A DNA stretch of 64,000 nucleotides from JAWSVE01 sp050633885 (GTDB taxonomy: Bacteria; Pseudomonadota; Gammaproteobacteria; Pseudomonadales; Cellvibrionaceae). Under the pieces are notes generated by a model. The model searched no databases. It saw nothing but the letters and a program-made list of their open reading frames with translations, and was not told the DNA's origin. The position numbers and the translations under genes are program-made. This document shows positions 53,466 to 63,318 of this stretch, one piece after another (within the stretch, counting starts at the first letter, position 1; every line of letters begins with the position of its first letter). The stretch lies in the NCBI GenBank assembly GCA_050633885.1, contig JBOEHK010000006.1, forward strand, positions 248,001-312,000, read 5' to 3'.

Positions 53466-56252
53466 TTGGACAATCCGCAATCTGTCTCTTCTGTTAACAA
53501 TCTTTGGAGAAAGCTATTATCTCCTTTCTTTGTTGTGGCTGTAGCTGCCTTTTGGTTTAGCGGTGCTCTCACAAAATTTGAAAATGTTTTATGGGACAAC
53601 TTTTTAAGCCTACAAACTAATTTCCCCGATCACTCTTCAGCCAAGATAGCCTCCAAAGATAAAACCGCAGACAAGTCTAATATTTTAATAGTTGAAATCG
53701 ACTCTAAAAGCATCAGTGAAATCGAGAACTGGCCCTGGAGCCGAAGTATTTATAGCCAAATCTTAAATAAACTTTCGGCAGGCAACGCAAATAGCATATT
53801 TATAGATGTCGATTTCAGCTCTTCATCAAACAGCCCCACAGAAGATAAAAATCTTTTACAAACCATTCAAAAAGTATCAAAAAACATCCCAGTAAGACTC
53901 CCTGTCTTTTTACAAAATACATCATCTAACAATAAAACATTATTACTTAGACAACCTATATTCAAATCAAATAATGATATTGAGTATGTTTCAGTAAACA
54001 TTCAGCCATCCAAGAATGGGCTCGTTCGCAAGGTGTCCAATGGATTTACTTGGGAAGAAAAGCAATACCACAGTGCCTGGAATGCTATCGCAAACAGCAA
54101 CATAAGCTCCACTATTATTAATTATTCAATATCAACTGATTCTTTTAACTATTTATCAGTTATCGATTTATTAAATCAAACTATTACCCCTAATCAGTTT
54201 AAAGGAATGGATATTTTAATCGGCTCTACAGCCATCGAACTTGGGGACATCATGCCTGTGCCTGTTGTTCGAGCAGTGCCAGGAGTTGTACTCCATGCAC
54301 TAGCTGTAGAAACTCTCTATCAAGGTGGATTATATTTATTATCAGCCCCTGCCACTATTTTTCTGCTTATTGCTATAGCGTTAGCATGCCATTTATTATT
54401 TACAAAAAATCATTGGGCTAAAGGTATTTTATTTGGGGGTATTTTATTTATTTCTCTGTTGCCATTACATTACCTGTTTTATCATAATCTAAATTTAATA
54501 CTACCTATCCTTCCAATTGCATTAATCTTTATAGCCCTCTATTTTTCTAATTTAGCTCTACAGCTTGATGAAAACTTATTCCAGAAATTCGTTTTACAAA
54601 TGGCACTCAACCATCGAAATAAACTACTGGATAGCATCTTTTCTGCCTCTAACGAATGTATTTTATGTGTTGACGACAAGGGGCTAATATTTAGCGCAAA
54701 CCCACGCAGCAAAGATATATTTTTGTGTGATAGTAATGAGCTAATAGGAAAGTCTATCAACCTGCACCTACCAATTAATGATATAGATAATTTAGATATT
54801 CATAAAAAGCCGTATGACACACAATTAAAAAACATCAACGGAGAAGAAATTCCCGTTGAAATTTGTATTAGCCCCATTGACTTATCAAGTGAAAAAAGCT
54901 TCACTCTGGCCATCCGAAGCCTTAAAGAACGGAAAGAAAAAGAAGCACAACTAAAATTTGCATTAGAACACGATAAAACAACAGGTCTTATCAACCGAGG
55001 AAAACTTTTCAGTGTCTTTAAAGAACGATCTCACACATTTAAAAATTGTTTTTTAGCCAGAGTTGATATCGAGTATTTTAACGATGTAATCTCAAATTAC
55101 GGTCATGAAATTGCCGATAACGTGCTACAAATCATTATAAAACGGATAAAGAAAACAATTCCTGATAATTCTGACATTAGCCGGATTGGTAAAAATGAAA
55201 TAGCAATATTAATCTATGAAAAAAATGAATCGGAAATTTTTGATTTAATAAATATATTATCCTCAGATCTCAATCGCTCTATTGCAGTTGACGAAAAAAG
55301 TATTGAAATATTTTGTCACTTGGGAATCTCTTCTCTGAATAGTACTACAGACATTCATATCGAAACGTTAATTCGGCGTTCAAATATAGCTCTAAATACC
55401 GCCAAGCAAAAAGGTTTAGAATACGACTGGAATGAAAATACAGAAGAAGAATCCAAACTAGATAGATTATCTATACTCGGAGCGATAAGAAAAACCCTAC
55501 GCCGTTCTGAATTCGAATTAGCCTTCCAGCCAAAATACGAACTACACTCACAAAAATTTACGAGTTGTGAAGTTTTACTTAGGACACCTCCTAATTGGGA
55601 CAAATCAATTAATATAGCGACACTAATTGAAACGGCTGAGAAAAGCAGCCTTATAGCACCACTCACCTTATGGGTAATATCTAAAGTTTTATCTTTAGAA
55701 ACCGAATGGGAAAAACATCAACTTCCAAAAAAGGTTGCAATAAATTTATCTGTTGGTCTCATTGGAAATGATTATTTTCTCAATGAACTGATCACGAGAA
55801 TAAATAATTCTCAAAAATATTTTGATCTCGTCTTTGAGATTACCGAAACCTATTTTAGTAACGATTGGCAGCATACGTTAAGAAATCTCCAGAAACTCCG
55901 CAAGAACGGCATAGGCATATCTGTTGATGATTACGGAACAGGCTATTCTTCACTAAGCTACCTTAAAGACTTGCAAGCTTCAGAGTTAAAAATTGATCGT
56001 AATTTTATTTCCAGCATCGATACCGATAAAGAAAAACAGCTTATCGTGCTATCAACAATAAAAATGGCCCATGAGCTGGGAATGACAGTTGTAGCTGAAG
56101 GTATTGAAACTCAAGCGGAGAATGACTTCTTACTTATGGCAGAGTGCAATTTAGGGCAGGGTTATTTATACGCTAAACCTATGCCCTTTTCACAGCTTCA
56201 GACATTTTCGGTCCCTACCTCTTGCTCTTCATTAAAAGCCCTGCCTCTTTAA
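53466..56252 (+). CDS. CHASE2-PAS-GGDEF-EAL c-di-GMP signalling protein
   Basis: 928 residues from the TTG at 53466 (no ATG upstream in frame; GGAAA before it). An N-terminal helix (about 17-38), CHASE2 sensor (about 40-285; ILIVEIDSKSISEIENWPWSRSIY), three membrane helices (about 285-365), PAS (about 385-480), GGDEF and EAL. The GGDEF motif is degenerate, GKNEI (about residue 575), so cyclase activity is unlikely. The EAL domain keeps its motif as EVLLR (about 701), plus NLS, EITE, DDYGTGYSS (about 820), LKIDR, EGIET (about 877) and GQGYLYAKP, so phosphodiesterase activity is likely. The ORF follows the FecR-domain gene in the same frame after a stop and nine codons. Confidence 0.92.
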   Translation: MDNPQSVSSVNNLWRKLLSPFFVVAVAAFWFSGALTKFENVLWDNFLSLQTNFPDHSSAKIASKDKTADKSNILIVEIDSKSISEIENWPWSRSIYSQILNKLSAGNANSIFIDVDFSSSSNSPTEDKNLLQTIQKVSKNIPVRLPVFLQNTSSNNKTLLLRQPIFKSNNDIEYVSVNIQPSKNGLVRKVSNGFTWEEKQYHSAWNAIANSNISSTIINYSISTDSFNYLSVIDLLNQTITPNQFKGMDILIGSTAIELGDIMPVPVVRAVPGVVLHALAVETLYQGGLYLLSAPATIFLLIAIALACHLLFTKNHWAKGILFGGILFISLLPLHYLFYHNLNLILPILPIALIFIALYFSNLALQLDENLFQKFVLQMALNHRNKLLDSIFSASNECILCVDDKGLIFSANPRSKDIFLCDSNELIGKSINLHLPINDIDNLDIHKKPYDTQLKNINGEEIPVEICISPIDLSSEKSFTLAIRSLKERKEKEAQLKFALEHDKTTGLINRGKLFSVFKERSHTFKNCFLARVDIEYFNDVISNYGHEIADNVLQIIIKRIKKTIPDNSDISRIGKNEIAILIYEKNESEIFDLINILSSDLNRSIAVDEKSIEIFCHLGISSLNSTTDIHIETLIRRSNIALNTAKQKGLEYDWNENTEEESKLDRLSILGAIRKTLRRSEFELAFQPKYELHSQKFTSCEVLLRTPPNWDKSINIATLIETAEKSSLIAPLTLWVISKVLSLETEWEKHQLPKKVAINLSVGLIGNDYFLNELITRINNSQKYFDLVFEITETYFSNDWQHTLRNLQKLRKNGIGISVDDYGTGYSSLSYLKDLQASELKIDRNFISSIDTDKEKQLIVLSTIKMAHELGMTVVAEGIETQAENDFLLMAECNLGQGYLYAKPMPFSQLQTFSVPTSCSSLKALPL

Positions 56253-56466
56253 ATAATTTATTATTCATAAGCTGACCTTATAATCAGCAAGCTATTCCCT
56301 ACACGTATCTATAATTAGTTTTTCAGTCCCTAAAATCAGCCTATCTCAAAATTTATAATCCAATGCCTAAAGTATATGTTATGTAATGCTATTTCGCTGG
56401 GTAAACGAAGTCCGATCTAGTAGTATTTACGACAATAATTATAAAACCATTATGATTGAGTTCTAT

Positions 56467-57537
56467 ATGATCCATCGTTTAACTTCTTTACGCCTCACAC
56501 TGTTTATCCTTTCAATAAGCACAGCATCATTTGCTTCTGCTGAATCGGTTCCGGTCACTGTTACCACAGCGATTAATGCAGATCTCACAGAAGATATTCC
56601 TCTAACAGGCACGGTAACCTCCCCGCAAATTGCTACGCTATCAGCCGCTGTATCCGGTTTAGTTGATACTTTACACGTTGATGTCGGCGCACGAGTTGAG
56701 CCAGGGGCTTTACTCATTGAACTGGATTCAGAGCTAGCCAAGATTGCATTGCAAGGAGCACGTGCTTCTCTAGAAAGCGCTCAAGCGTCACAACAAGAAG
56801 CAAAACGAAAAGTTGACGAAGCGGTTCCACTGGTCAAACAAAATAATATTGCTGCCACAGAAATGCGGGGAAGAGAATCTCAACTTGCGATTGCTAAAGC
56901 CGCTGTCGATCGCGCTACGGCAGTCGTCAATCAGCGTTCAGCTGAACTTAAGCGTCACCAAGTACGTGCGCCTTTTGCTGGCGTGATCAGCCAAAAATTT
57001 ACAGAACAGGGCGAGTGGGTATCACCTGGTAACCAGGTCCTAGAATTAGTCGCAACTAAAAACTTACGACTCGATTTTCAAGTACCGCAAGATGTATTTC
57101 CTCGTTTAAACAACAATGCAGAAATATCGGTTCGTTTTGATGCAGCACCGAAAGACAGTTACTCTGCAAAAATTATCAGTACAGTACCGGTCAACAATCC
57201 CAACGCTCGAACTTTTTTATTAAGAGCCGTGTTAGATAACGTCATTCCCAACATTACTACCGGCATGTCAACCAGCGGTATTCTTCAATTGCATGCGTCG
57301 GAGCAAGGAGTATTAATTCCTCGTGATGCCATTATTCGCTATGCCGATGGCCGCATCATTACTTGGAAAGTCAACCAAACAGGTGACGAGCCTATCGTTG
57401 AAGAACAAGTCATTACTCTAGGTGTCAGTTCAGCAGGAAAAGTGGAAATAAAAAGTGGCTTACAATCCGGTGACGTTGTTGTCACTAAAGGCAATGAAGC
57501 ATTGCAACCCGGACAAGTTGTCAGCATTGTTAATTAA
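56467..57537 (+). CDS. RND efflux periplasmic adaptor (membrane fusion protein)
   Basis: About 356 residues from the ATG at 56467 (MIHRLTSLRL); an upstream ATG at 56386 would add 27 codons without a proper signal. A Sec signal peptide ends near ASAES. Then the biotinyl-lipoyl-like halves (PLTGTVTSPQIATLSAAVSGLVDTLHVDVGARVEPGALLIELDS; HQVRAPFAGVISQKF), an alpha-helical hairpin (about 85-145) and beta-barrel/membrane-proximal domains. It connects the inner membrane pump to an outer membrane channel. Encoded just before the RND permease; no outer membrane factor is next door, so a shared TolC-like channel is presumed. Confidence 0.92.
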   Translation: MIHRLTSLRLTLFILSISTASFASAESVPVTVTTAINADLTEDIPLTGTVTSPQIATLSAAVSGLVDTLHVDVGARVEPGALLIELDSELAKIALQGARASLESAQASQQEAKRKVDEAVPLVKQNNIAATEMRGRESQLAIAKAAVDRATAVVNQRSAELKRHQVRAPFAGVISQKFTEQGEWVSPGNQVLELVATKNLRLDFQVPQDVFPRLNNNAEISVRFDAAPKDSYSAKIISTVPVNNPNARTFLLRAVLDNVIPNITTGMSTSGILQLHASEQGVLIPRDAIIRYADGRIITWKVNQTGDEPIVEEQVITLGVSSAGKVEIKSGLQSGDVVVTKGNEALQPGQVVSIVN

Positions 57538-57600
57538 ATAACTTAGGCTTAAATACAATTGATGTATAAGCAGGTATCTTGCCGACACACACTATCTAAC

Positions 57601-57632
57601 AATAACCAAATAACCAAATTACCAAATAACCA
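57601..57632 (+). repeat. Four 8-base AATAACCA-type tandem repeats
   Basis: Units AATAACCA, AATAACCA, AATTACCA and AATAACCA, followed by a partial fifth (AATAAAAT). They lie in the 156-base gap between adaptor and permease genes. Probably slippage; no coding or hairpin role is evident. Confidence 0.85.
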
Positions 57633-57693
57633 AATAAAATTCATACAATATTAAAAATAACTATTTTAAAAAATATCATCGAGAGATTCTAAT

Positions 57694-60600
57694 ATGTTTC
57701 AACATATTATTCGTCATGGCACATTAGTTACGGTCACCGTTCTCATCATTTGCGTGTTAGGTATTCTCGCTGCAATTCGAATCCCCGTACAAATGATTCC
57801 TGATTTAGAAGTCAGAACTATCTCCGTTATGACACGCTGGCCCGGAGCGACACCTCAAGATGTTGAAAAAGAAATTGTTATTGAACAAGAAGAATATTTA
57901 CGAAACCTTCCAAATTTAATTCAACTGACATCGCGAGCAAATAGTGGATCTTCTCGAATTCAATTAGAGTTTCCGTTCGGAATTGATATGACAGAGACAC
58001 TTATTCGCGTACAAAATGCGTTGAGCCAAGTACCCAATTATCCTGAAAATGTTGATCAGCCTCGAGTGTTTGCGAGTTCGTTTTCAAATAATGCCTTTAT
58101 GTATTTTCGTGTTGCGCCACTGAATGGAAATCCGAGAAATCTCGATATGGATTTAATGCGCGATTTCATTATCGACAATGTTCGCACACAAATGTCGAGT
58201 GTTCCTGGTGTTTCGGAAGTTGATATTCAAGGCGGTGCTGAGCGGCAAGTACAAATTCGTATCAATCCAGAAAAATTAGCACAGCGAGGCATCGCATTAA
58301 GCGATGTTCGCAATACAATACGCAGTCGTAACCGCGATGTGTCAGGAGGTGAGGTAGAGAGTGGAAAACGACGATACCTATTGAGAACAATCGGTCGCTT
58401 TGAAGAAATTGAAGAGTTACCACAGCTAATATTAGCGCAGAGAGGCGACTCCGTGATCCGGTTAGGCGATGTGGCCGACATAGAAATGGATCATTTTAAA
58501 ATCACGAATGAATCTATCATCAATGGCATGCCAGTGATCGCTATCTCCGTCAGACGAGAGACGGGCTCAAATGTCTTACAAATAAAAGAAGGCATGATGA
58601 AACAAGTCGAAAAAATTAATCTCGATGTGCTTAACCCAGCCGGTATGGAATTGTTATGGACTGCCGATGATGTGGTTTATGTTGAAGCATCCGTAAAAAA
58701 TGTCTGGAAAAATTTAATTTTGGGTGCTGTTTTCGCCACCCTCATCATGTTTATTTTTCTGAGATCAATGCGTACCACGTTTATTGGTGTTGTAGGAATT
58801 CCCATTTGTACTATTGCCGCTTTTCTCGGACTGTTACTTGCTGGCCGCACTATTAATGTAATTTCTTTAGCCGGAATTGCTTTCGCTATCGGCATGACCC
58901 TTGATAATAGTATTGTCGTTCTCGAAAGTATTCAGTTAGAACGACGCAATGGGCTAGATCGATTTAAAGCCGCCATCGCGGGCGTTCAAAAAGTTTGGCC
59001 TGCGGTCCTAGCTTCAACGTTAACTACGGTCATGGTTTTTTTGCCGGTTGTTTTCATTACCGAAGAGGCTGGCCAACTCTATTCGGACATTGCCATCGCA
59101 GTATCCGCTTCCATTATGATATCAATGTTGGTTGCCATAACCGTAATCCCCGCCGCCGCTGCCAATTTTGATTTAATTGATCCCAATACGGCTAGTAAAG
59201 GGCAAAAGAAAATCCCTGGGGAAAATTTAAGACTTATCATTATTGATAAAATAAAATGGCTCATTGCTACATCAAAGCGAAGACTGTTCTGTATTGTTTT
59301 ATCTGTTATGACAAGCGGACTAATTATTGTTTTCCTCACACCTCCTGCAGAATATTTACCGGAAGGTGAAGAAGCCAAAATTTTTGCTCGCATGAATGCT
59401 CCCCCAGGATATAACTTGAGTACTATGTCCGTGATAGGACATGAAATACACGAATATTTTTTACCCTATACCAAATTAGAACCCGAAGACTTTGCTGGTG
59501 GAGATATTGATATTCCACCCATGCGCTATATCAATATGGGAATTAGTAACAGCAATGTGCGAATCATTGCTGAGCCCAAAGATCCTAGTCAGGTCAATGA
59601 ATTAATGGCTGCTCTCGCGACAAAATTTGAAGGGTATCCAGGAATGCGCTCTTTCGTTTCGCGCGGATCAATTATTTCCGGGAACAGCGGCGGTACCCGA
59701 GCTGTGAACTTACGAATTTCAGGCCCAGAATTAGACGGTATTTACAAAGCTGCTTTAACCATTTACCGTCGCGCAAAAGAAGTGATGAACAACCCACGCA
59801 TTCAATCACAACCCTCTTCTCTCACTCTCGCACAACCGTTGGTACAAATTAGACCAGACTGGGACCGCTCAGCAGAGTTAGGCATGTCTACTCAAGATAT
59901 CGGTTTTACTGTCGCTGCGTTAACGGATGGCGCTTTTGTCGATGAATTTTTTATCGCTGACAACAAAATTGATATTTATTTGTATAGCAGCAGCGGGCCA
60001 ACCACTGACCTCGATGCGCTAAATAAAATGCCGATATATACGCCACAAGGAACTGTCTTACCTTTAGCGGCTTTAGCAAAAATCGAAGAGACAGTTGATA
60101 CCAGCAGTATTAATCGAGTAGATGGACGACGAACGGTGACGCTCGACATCATCCCCCCACCGAATATCGCGCTTGAGACGGGTGTTGAAATTGTTCGGCA
60201 GGATGTCGTGAAATATTTACGTGACACTGGTGCAATTCCTGCTGATATCAACATGACAATTTCCGGTGCAGCCGATCACATGGAAGCGACGCGATCTGCC
60301 CTCACCAATAATTATTTTATTGCGATGATTATTATTTATTTGTTAATGGTCGCAATCTTTACGCATTGGGGCTATCCACTATTAATCATGTTAACGATTC
60401 CGTTAGGTATCGCGGGTGGTATCGCAGGTTTATGGTTAATGAACTTTACAACAACAATAACGCAATCGTTAGGTTTAGGCGGGACGCACCAACCTTTTGA
60501 TATGATTTCGATGCTCGGCTTTTTAATTTTAATGGGAACCGTCGTGAACAATCCCATATTAATCGTTCACCGCTCCGTTTCTAACGTAAAAGAACTAGGC

Positions 60601-60873
60601 ATGAATGCGTTAACCGCCGTAAATGAAGCGGTCGAGTCACGACTACAACCCATTGCCATTTCGACAATCACGACTATTTGTGGATTAGCACCATTGGTAT
60701 TTTTACCCGGTGCCGGAAGCGAGCTCTATCGCGGAGTAGGCATTATCGTCATGGCAGGTATTGTCGGGGCGACAATAGTGACCCTAACAACCCTCCCCGC
60801 TCTGACGGTCTTTGTATTGCAGTTAGGAAAAAATAATCAACAGCTTTATAAACAGCCCATACAAGCTGGCTAA
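57694..60873 (+). CDS. RND efflux permease, hydrophobe/amphiphile type
   Basis: Inner membrane drug/proton antiporter subunit of 1059 residues with 12 membrane helices and two large periplasmic loops. Markers: N-terminal MFQHIIRHGTLVTVTVLIICVLGI, GATPQDVEKEIVIEQEEYL, the helix 4 acidic motif GMTLDNSIVVLESIQLERR and the mirrored helix 10 region (FLILMGTVVNNPILIVHRS). The chain is intact and ends at a plus-strand stop with tal converging. It acts with the adaptor upstream (156-base gap). Substrate class is not predictable. A ribosome binding site (GAGAGA) precedes the ATG. Confidence 0.95.
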   Translation: MFQHIIRHGTLVTVTVLIICVLGILAAIRIPVQMIPDLEVRTISVMTRWPGATPQDVEKEIVIEQEEYLRNLPNLIQLTSRANSGSSRIQLEFPFGIDMTETLIRVQNALSQVPNYPENVDQPRVFASSFSNNAFMYFRVAPLNGNPRNLDMDLMRDFIIDNVRTQMSSVPGVSEVDIQGGAERQVQIRINPEKLAQRGIALSDVRNTIRSRNRDVSGGEVESGKRRYLLRTIGRFEEIEELPQLILAQRGDSVIRLGDVADIEMDHFKITNESIINGMPVIAISVRRETGSNVLQIKEGMMKQVEKINLDVLNPAGMELLWTADDVVYVEASVKNVWKNLILGAVFATLIMFIFLRSMRTTFIGVVGIPICTIAAFLGLLLAGRTINVISLAGIAFAIGMTLDNSIVVLESIQLERRNGLDRFKAAIAGVQKVWPAVLASTLTTVMVFLPVVFITEEAGQLYSDIAIAVSASIMISMLVAITVIPAAAANFDLIDPNTASKGQKKIPGENLRLIIIDKIKWLIATSKRRLFCIVLSVMTSGLIIVFLTPPAEYLPEGEEAKIFARMNAPPGYNLSTMSVIGHEIHEYFLPYTKLEPEDFAGGDIDIPPMRYINMGISNSNVRIIAEPKDPSQVNELMAALATKFEGYPGMRSFVSRGSIISGNSGGTRAVNLRISGPELDGIYKAALTIYRRAKEVMNNPRIQSQPSSLTLAQPLVQIRPDWDRSAELGMSTQDIGFTVAALTDGAFVDEFFIADNKIDIYLYSSSGPTTDLDALNKMPIYTPQGTVLPLAALAKIEETVDTSSINRVDGRRTVTLDIIPPPNIALETGVEIVRQDVVKYLRDTGAIPADINMTISGAADHMEATRSALTNNYFIAMIIIYLLMVAIFTHWGYPLLIMLTIPLGIAGGIAGLWLMNFTTTITQSLGLGGTHQPFDMISMLGFLILMGTVVNNPILIVHRSVSNVKELGMNALTAVNEAVESRLQPIAISTITTICGLAPLVFLPGAGSELYRGVGIIVMAGIVGATIVTLTTLPALTVFVLQLGKNNQQLYKQPIQAG

Positions 60874-60917
60874 CACTCATACTAAAACGATGGGGAAACT
60901 ACTGTCGTATTTTTACA

Positions 60918-62030
60918 CTACTCAGTTAATGATGTTGTTTTAGACGCGATACACCCTAAGAGTTCGTGCCACGATTTAACAAACGCAATCGTACCTTCGT
61001 CTTGTAATTTCACGGCAAGTGCTTTTACATCAACGCCGGCACTAGCGAATTCAGCGAGTGTTGTTTCTACGCGCTTTAATTCACTCTCTAGGGTACCAAC
61101 AATTTTTCCATGATCAGAAAAAGCCAACAGTGTTTTTTCTGGGAGAGTATTAATTGTATTTGGAGTTTCTAATGCTTCAACATACATCACATCTGAAGCC
61201 TCTGGATCTTTTGTCCCTGTACTCGCCCAAAGTAAACGTTGTGGCAATGCGCCAGCAGCCGATAACTTTTTCCAGCGTTCGCTATCCAGCATCTCGCAAT
61301 ACGATTTATAGGCCGTAAGTGCGACACTAATACCTAACTTATTTTTAAGCGTTACGGGTACTTCTTTATTCACAGCAACATCCCATCGACTGATAAACAA
61401 TGAAGCAACACAGGCAACATTAGGATCAAGATTCTCGGATACACGACGTTCAATACCGCGCATATAGGCTTCAGCAGCAGCGACATAGTGCTCAACAGAA
61501 AACAACAAAGTCACATTGACAGGAATACCAGAATAAATGGTTTCTTCAATCGCAACTATTCCAGCCTCTGTTCCAGGAATTTTTATAAATAAATTAGAGC
61601 GGTTTGCTCGCTGATATAAAGAAACAGCCGCTTGTTGAGTTGCCACAGCATCATTCGCAAGTAGTGGAGACACTTCTAAAGACACCCAGCCATCCAAACC
61701 ATTACTACTATCATGCATGGGTTTAAATAAGTCCGCTGCCCTGCTTAGATCATCAATTGCTAGGTCGAAAAATATTTTTTCCATCTCTTGCGACGATAAT
61801 GTTTTATCAGGAATTGTTTTTTTTACGATTGCCTCATCATAGACGTTACTGTTTTTAACAGCCTGTTCAAAAATAGAAGGATTAGAAGTGAGCCCTGTAA
61901 TCGTTAGCGTCTTGATATAATGTTCAAGCATGCCATTGTTTAACATATCTCGCGTAATGTTATCGAGCCATAAACGCTGTCCAATATTATGTAGCTGCTG
62001 TGTTGGCTTTTGTTTAATCTGTGTTTTCAA
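60918..62030 (-). CDS. tal: Transaldolase
   Basis: Pentose phosphate pathway enzyme transferring a dihydroxyacetone unit from sedoheptulose 7-phosphate to glyceraldehyde 3-phosphate. 370 residues, the longer (TIGR00876-type) class seen in cyanobacteria, actinobacteria and some proteobacteria, rather than the E. coli TalB form (317). The Schiff-base lysine is K150 (NLFIKIPGTEAG); TGLTSNPSIFEQAV and WASTGTKDPEASDVMYVEALETPNTINTLPEKTL are signatures. Complete, with the gene converging on the RND permease. Confidence 0.95.
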   Translation of the reverse strand: MKTQIKQKPTQQLHNIGQRLWLDNITRDMLNNGMLEHYIKTLTITGLTSNPSIFEQAVKNSNVYDEAIVKKTIPDKTLSSQEMEKIFFDLAIDDLSRAADLFKPMHDSSNGLDGWVSLEVSPLLANDAVATQQAAVSLYQRANRSNLFIKIPGTEAGIVAIEETIYSGIPVNVTLLFSVEHYVAAAEAYMRGIERRVSENLDPNVACVASLFISRWDVAVNKEVPVTLKNKLGISVALTAYKSYCEMLDSERWKKLSAAGALPQRLLWASTGTKDPEASDVMYVEALETPNTINTLPEKTLLAFSDHGKIVGTLESELKRVETTLAEFASAGVDVKALAVKLQDEGTIAFVKSWHELLGCIASKTTSLTE

Positions 62031-62177
62031 ATTGATACCTCTAAGAAAATTTATTGTTAAGTAATATTCTTATAAACTACCACCATGAAAAGCTATGGTA
62101 GAAAGTATTAAGTTATTTGATCGACGATATTATTTTTGTATTCATATAACCACATGGCTAGTCACACAGTTAGTAAG

Positions 62178-63188
62178 TTACTTTTTATCAGTTAACCTTT
62201 CCCGATACTCTCCCGGAGTCAAACCGGCCCACGACCGAAAAGCACGTATAAAAGAACTTTGCTCTGAATAACCTAACAAAAGAGCAATTTCAGAATGTGA
62301 CAGTTTCAAATCTGAAAGATACTGTTTTGACAGTCGCAAACGAACATCAGCAATGATTGATCGAAAACTGTGCCCATTCTCATTAAGTTTTCGATAAAAA
62401 GAGCGAAGAGGTATTCCTAAATTATCAGCAACTTTTTGTGCCGACACATCTCCATCTTTCATCATATTCACCAGCTGATTTTGAAGCTGCTCAAAAAAAA
62501 TTGCAAAGCTGTCTTGACTATTTCCATGCTCATTGACCATTGCCTGCGCTTGCGCCTCAAGCAACTGGCGCAAATGAGAATCTCGGCTGGCAATATGCAT
62601 TGCCATTAATCTCATCGGTATTGTGACGCTTAAGTTATCTGAATCGAAATCAATTGGGCAACCCATCAGCGCTTCGTAAATATCACTATCGATCGGCTTC
62701 TTGAAAGGCAAAGCTATACCTAAAGGAGCAATCTCCTTACCCAATAGTAGCTGATAGAGATTAACAAAAATGGCGACACTATAGGCTTGTGCTAATGGCG
62801 TGTTTGCCACCTTTTGTCTCCAATTAATCTGAATGTTTTTTCCATCTGATATAACCCAAGATTCCAACCCAGTTTGTAAAAGGTTTTGAAAACGTCGATA
62901 TCGCGTCAGCGCCTGACCGAGATTTCCGCAGGACAATGTTAAATACCCTAAAACGCCATAGTGTTTCGGTTTGGCTAATTTCCCTAAACGAAAGCCCAAA
63001 GTTGCTACGGGATCTAGCTGATAGACAGCGTCAAGCAAATCGCAAAATTGATCAGCGCACAAGACCGGCTTTTCCAGAATCAATCGTAACTCATGTTCCA
63101 AGTAATAAGCATCAAGCCTACGCAGGTGGAGATAATCGAGTAATGGCTCTATGAAACCGCTTGAAATGTAATCAGGAGATTGCTGCAT
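62178..63188 (-). CDS. AraC-family transcriptional regulator
   Basis: 336 residues. The N-terminal half is an Arabinose_bd-type ligand domain (about 20-205; GFRLGKLAKPKHYGVLGYLTLSCGNLGQALTRYRRFQNLL). The C-terminal AraC double HTH lies at about 240-335 (AQKVADNLGIPLRSFYRKLNENGHSFRSI, then the second HTH EIALLLGYSEQSSFIRAFRSWAGLTPGEYRE). It resembles the OruR/ArgR-like regulators of catabolic operons. It is divergent from the ferredoxin-reductase gene (130 bases) and could regulate it or tal; neither is proven. Confidence 0.92.
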   Translation of the reverse strand: MQQSPDYISSGFIEPLLDYLHLRRLDAYYLEHELRLILEKPVLCADQFCDLLDAVYQLDPVATLGFRLGKLAKPKHYGVLGYLTLSCGNLGQALTRYRRFQNLLQTGLESWVISDGKNIQINWRQKVANTPLAQAYSVAIFVNLYQLLLGKEIAPLGIALPFKKPIDSDIYEALMGCPIDFDSDNLSVTIPMRLMAMHIASRDSHLRQLLEAQAQAMVNEHGNSQDSFAIFFEQLQNQLVNMMKDGDVSAQKVADNLGIPLRSFYRKLNENGHSFRSIIADVRLRLSKQYLSDLKLSHSEIALLLGYSEQSSFIRAFRSWAGLTPGEYRERLTDKK

Positions 63189-63318
63189 ATCGTTTCATGA
63201 TGACAAGATGGCACAAAATGTCAATTGCAAACAGAATTGCCAATACCATTTAGCCCGTAAACCCTAGCATAACCACCCTTTTTACTACCGAATGTAAACA
63301 CAACTGGAGCCCTCCGTA

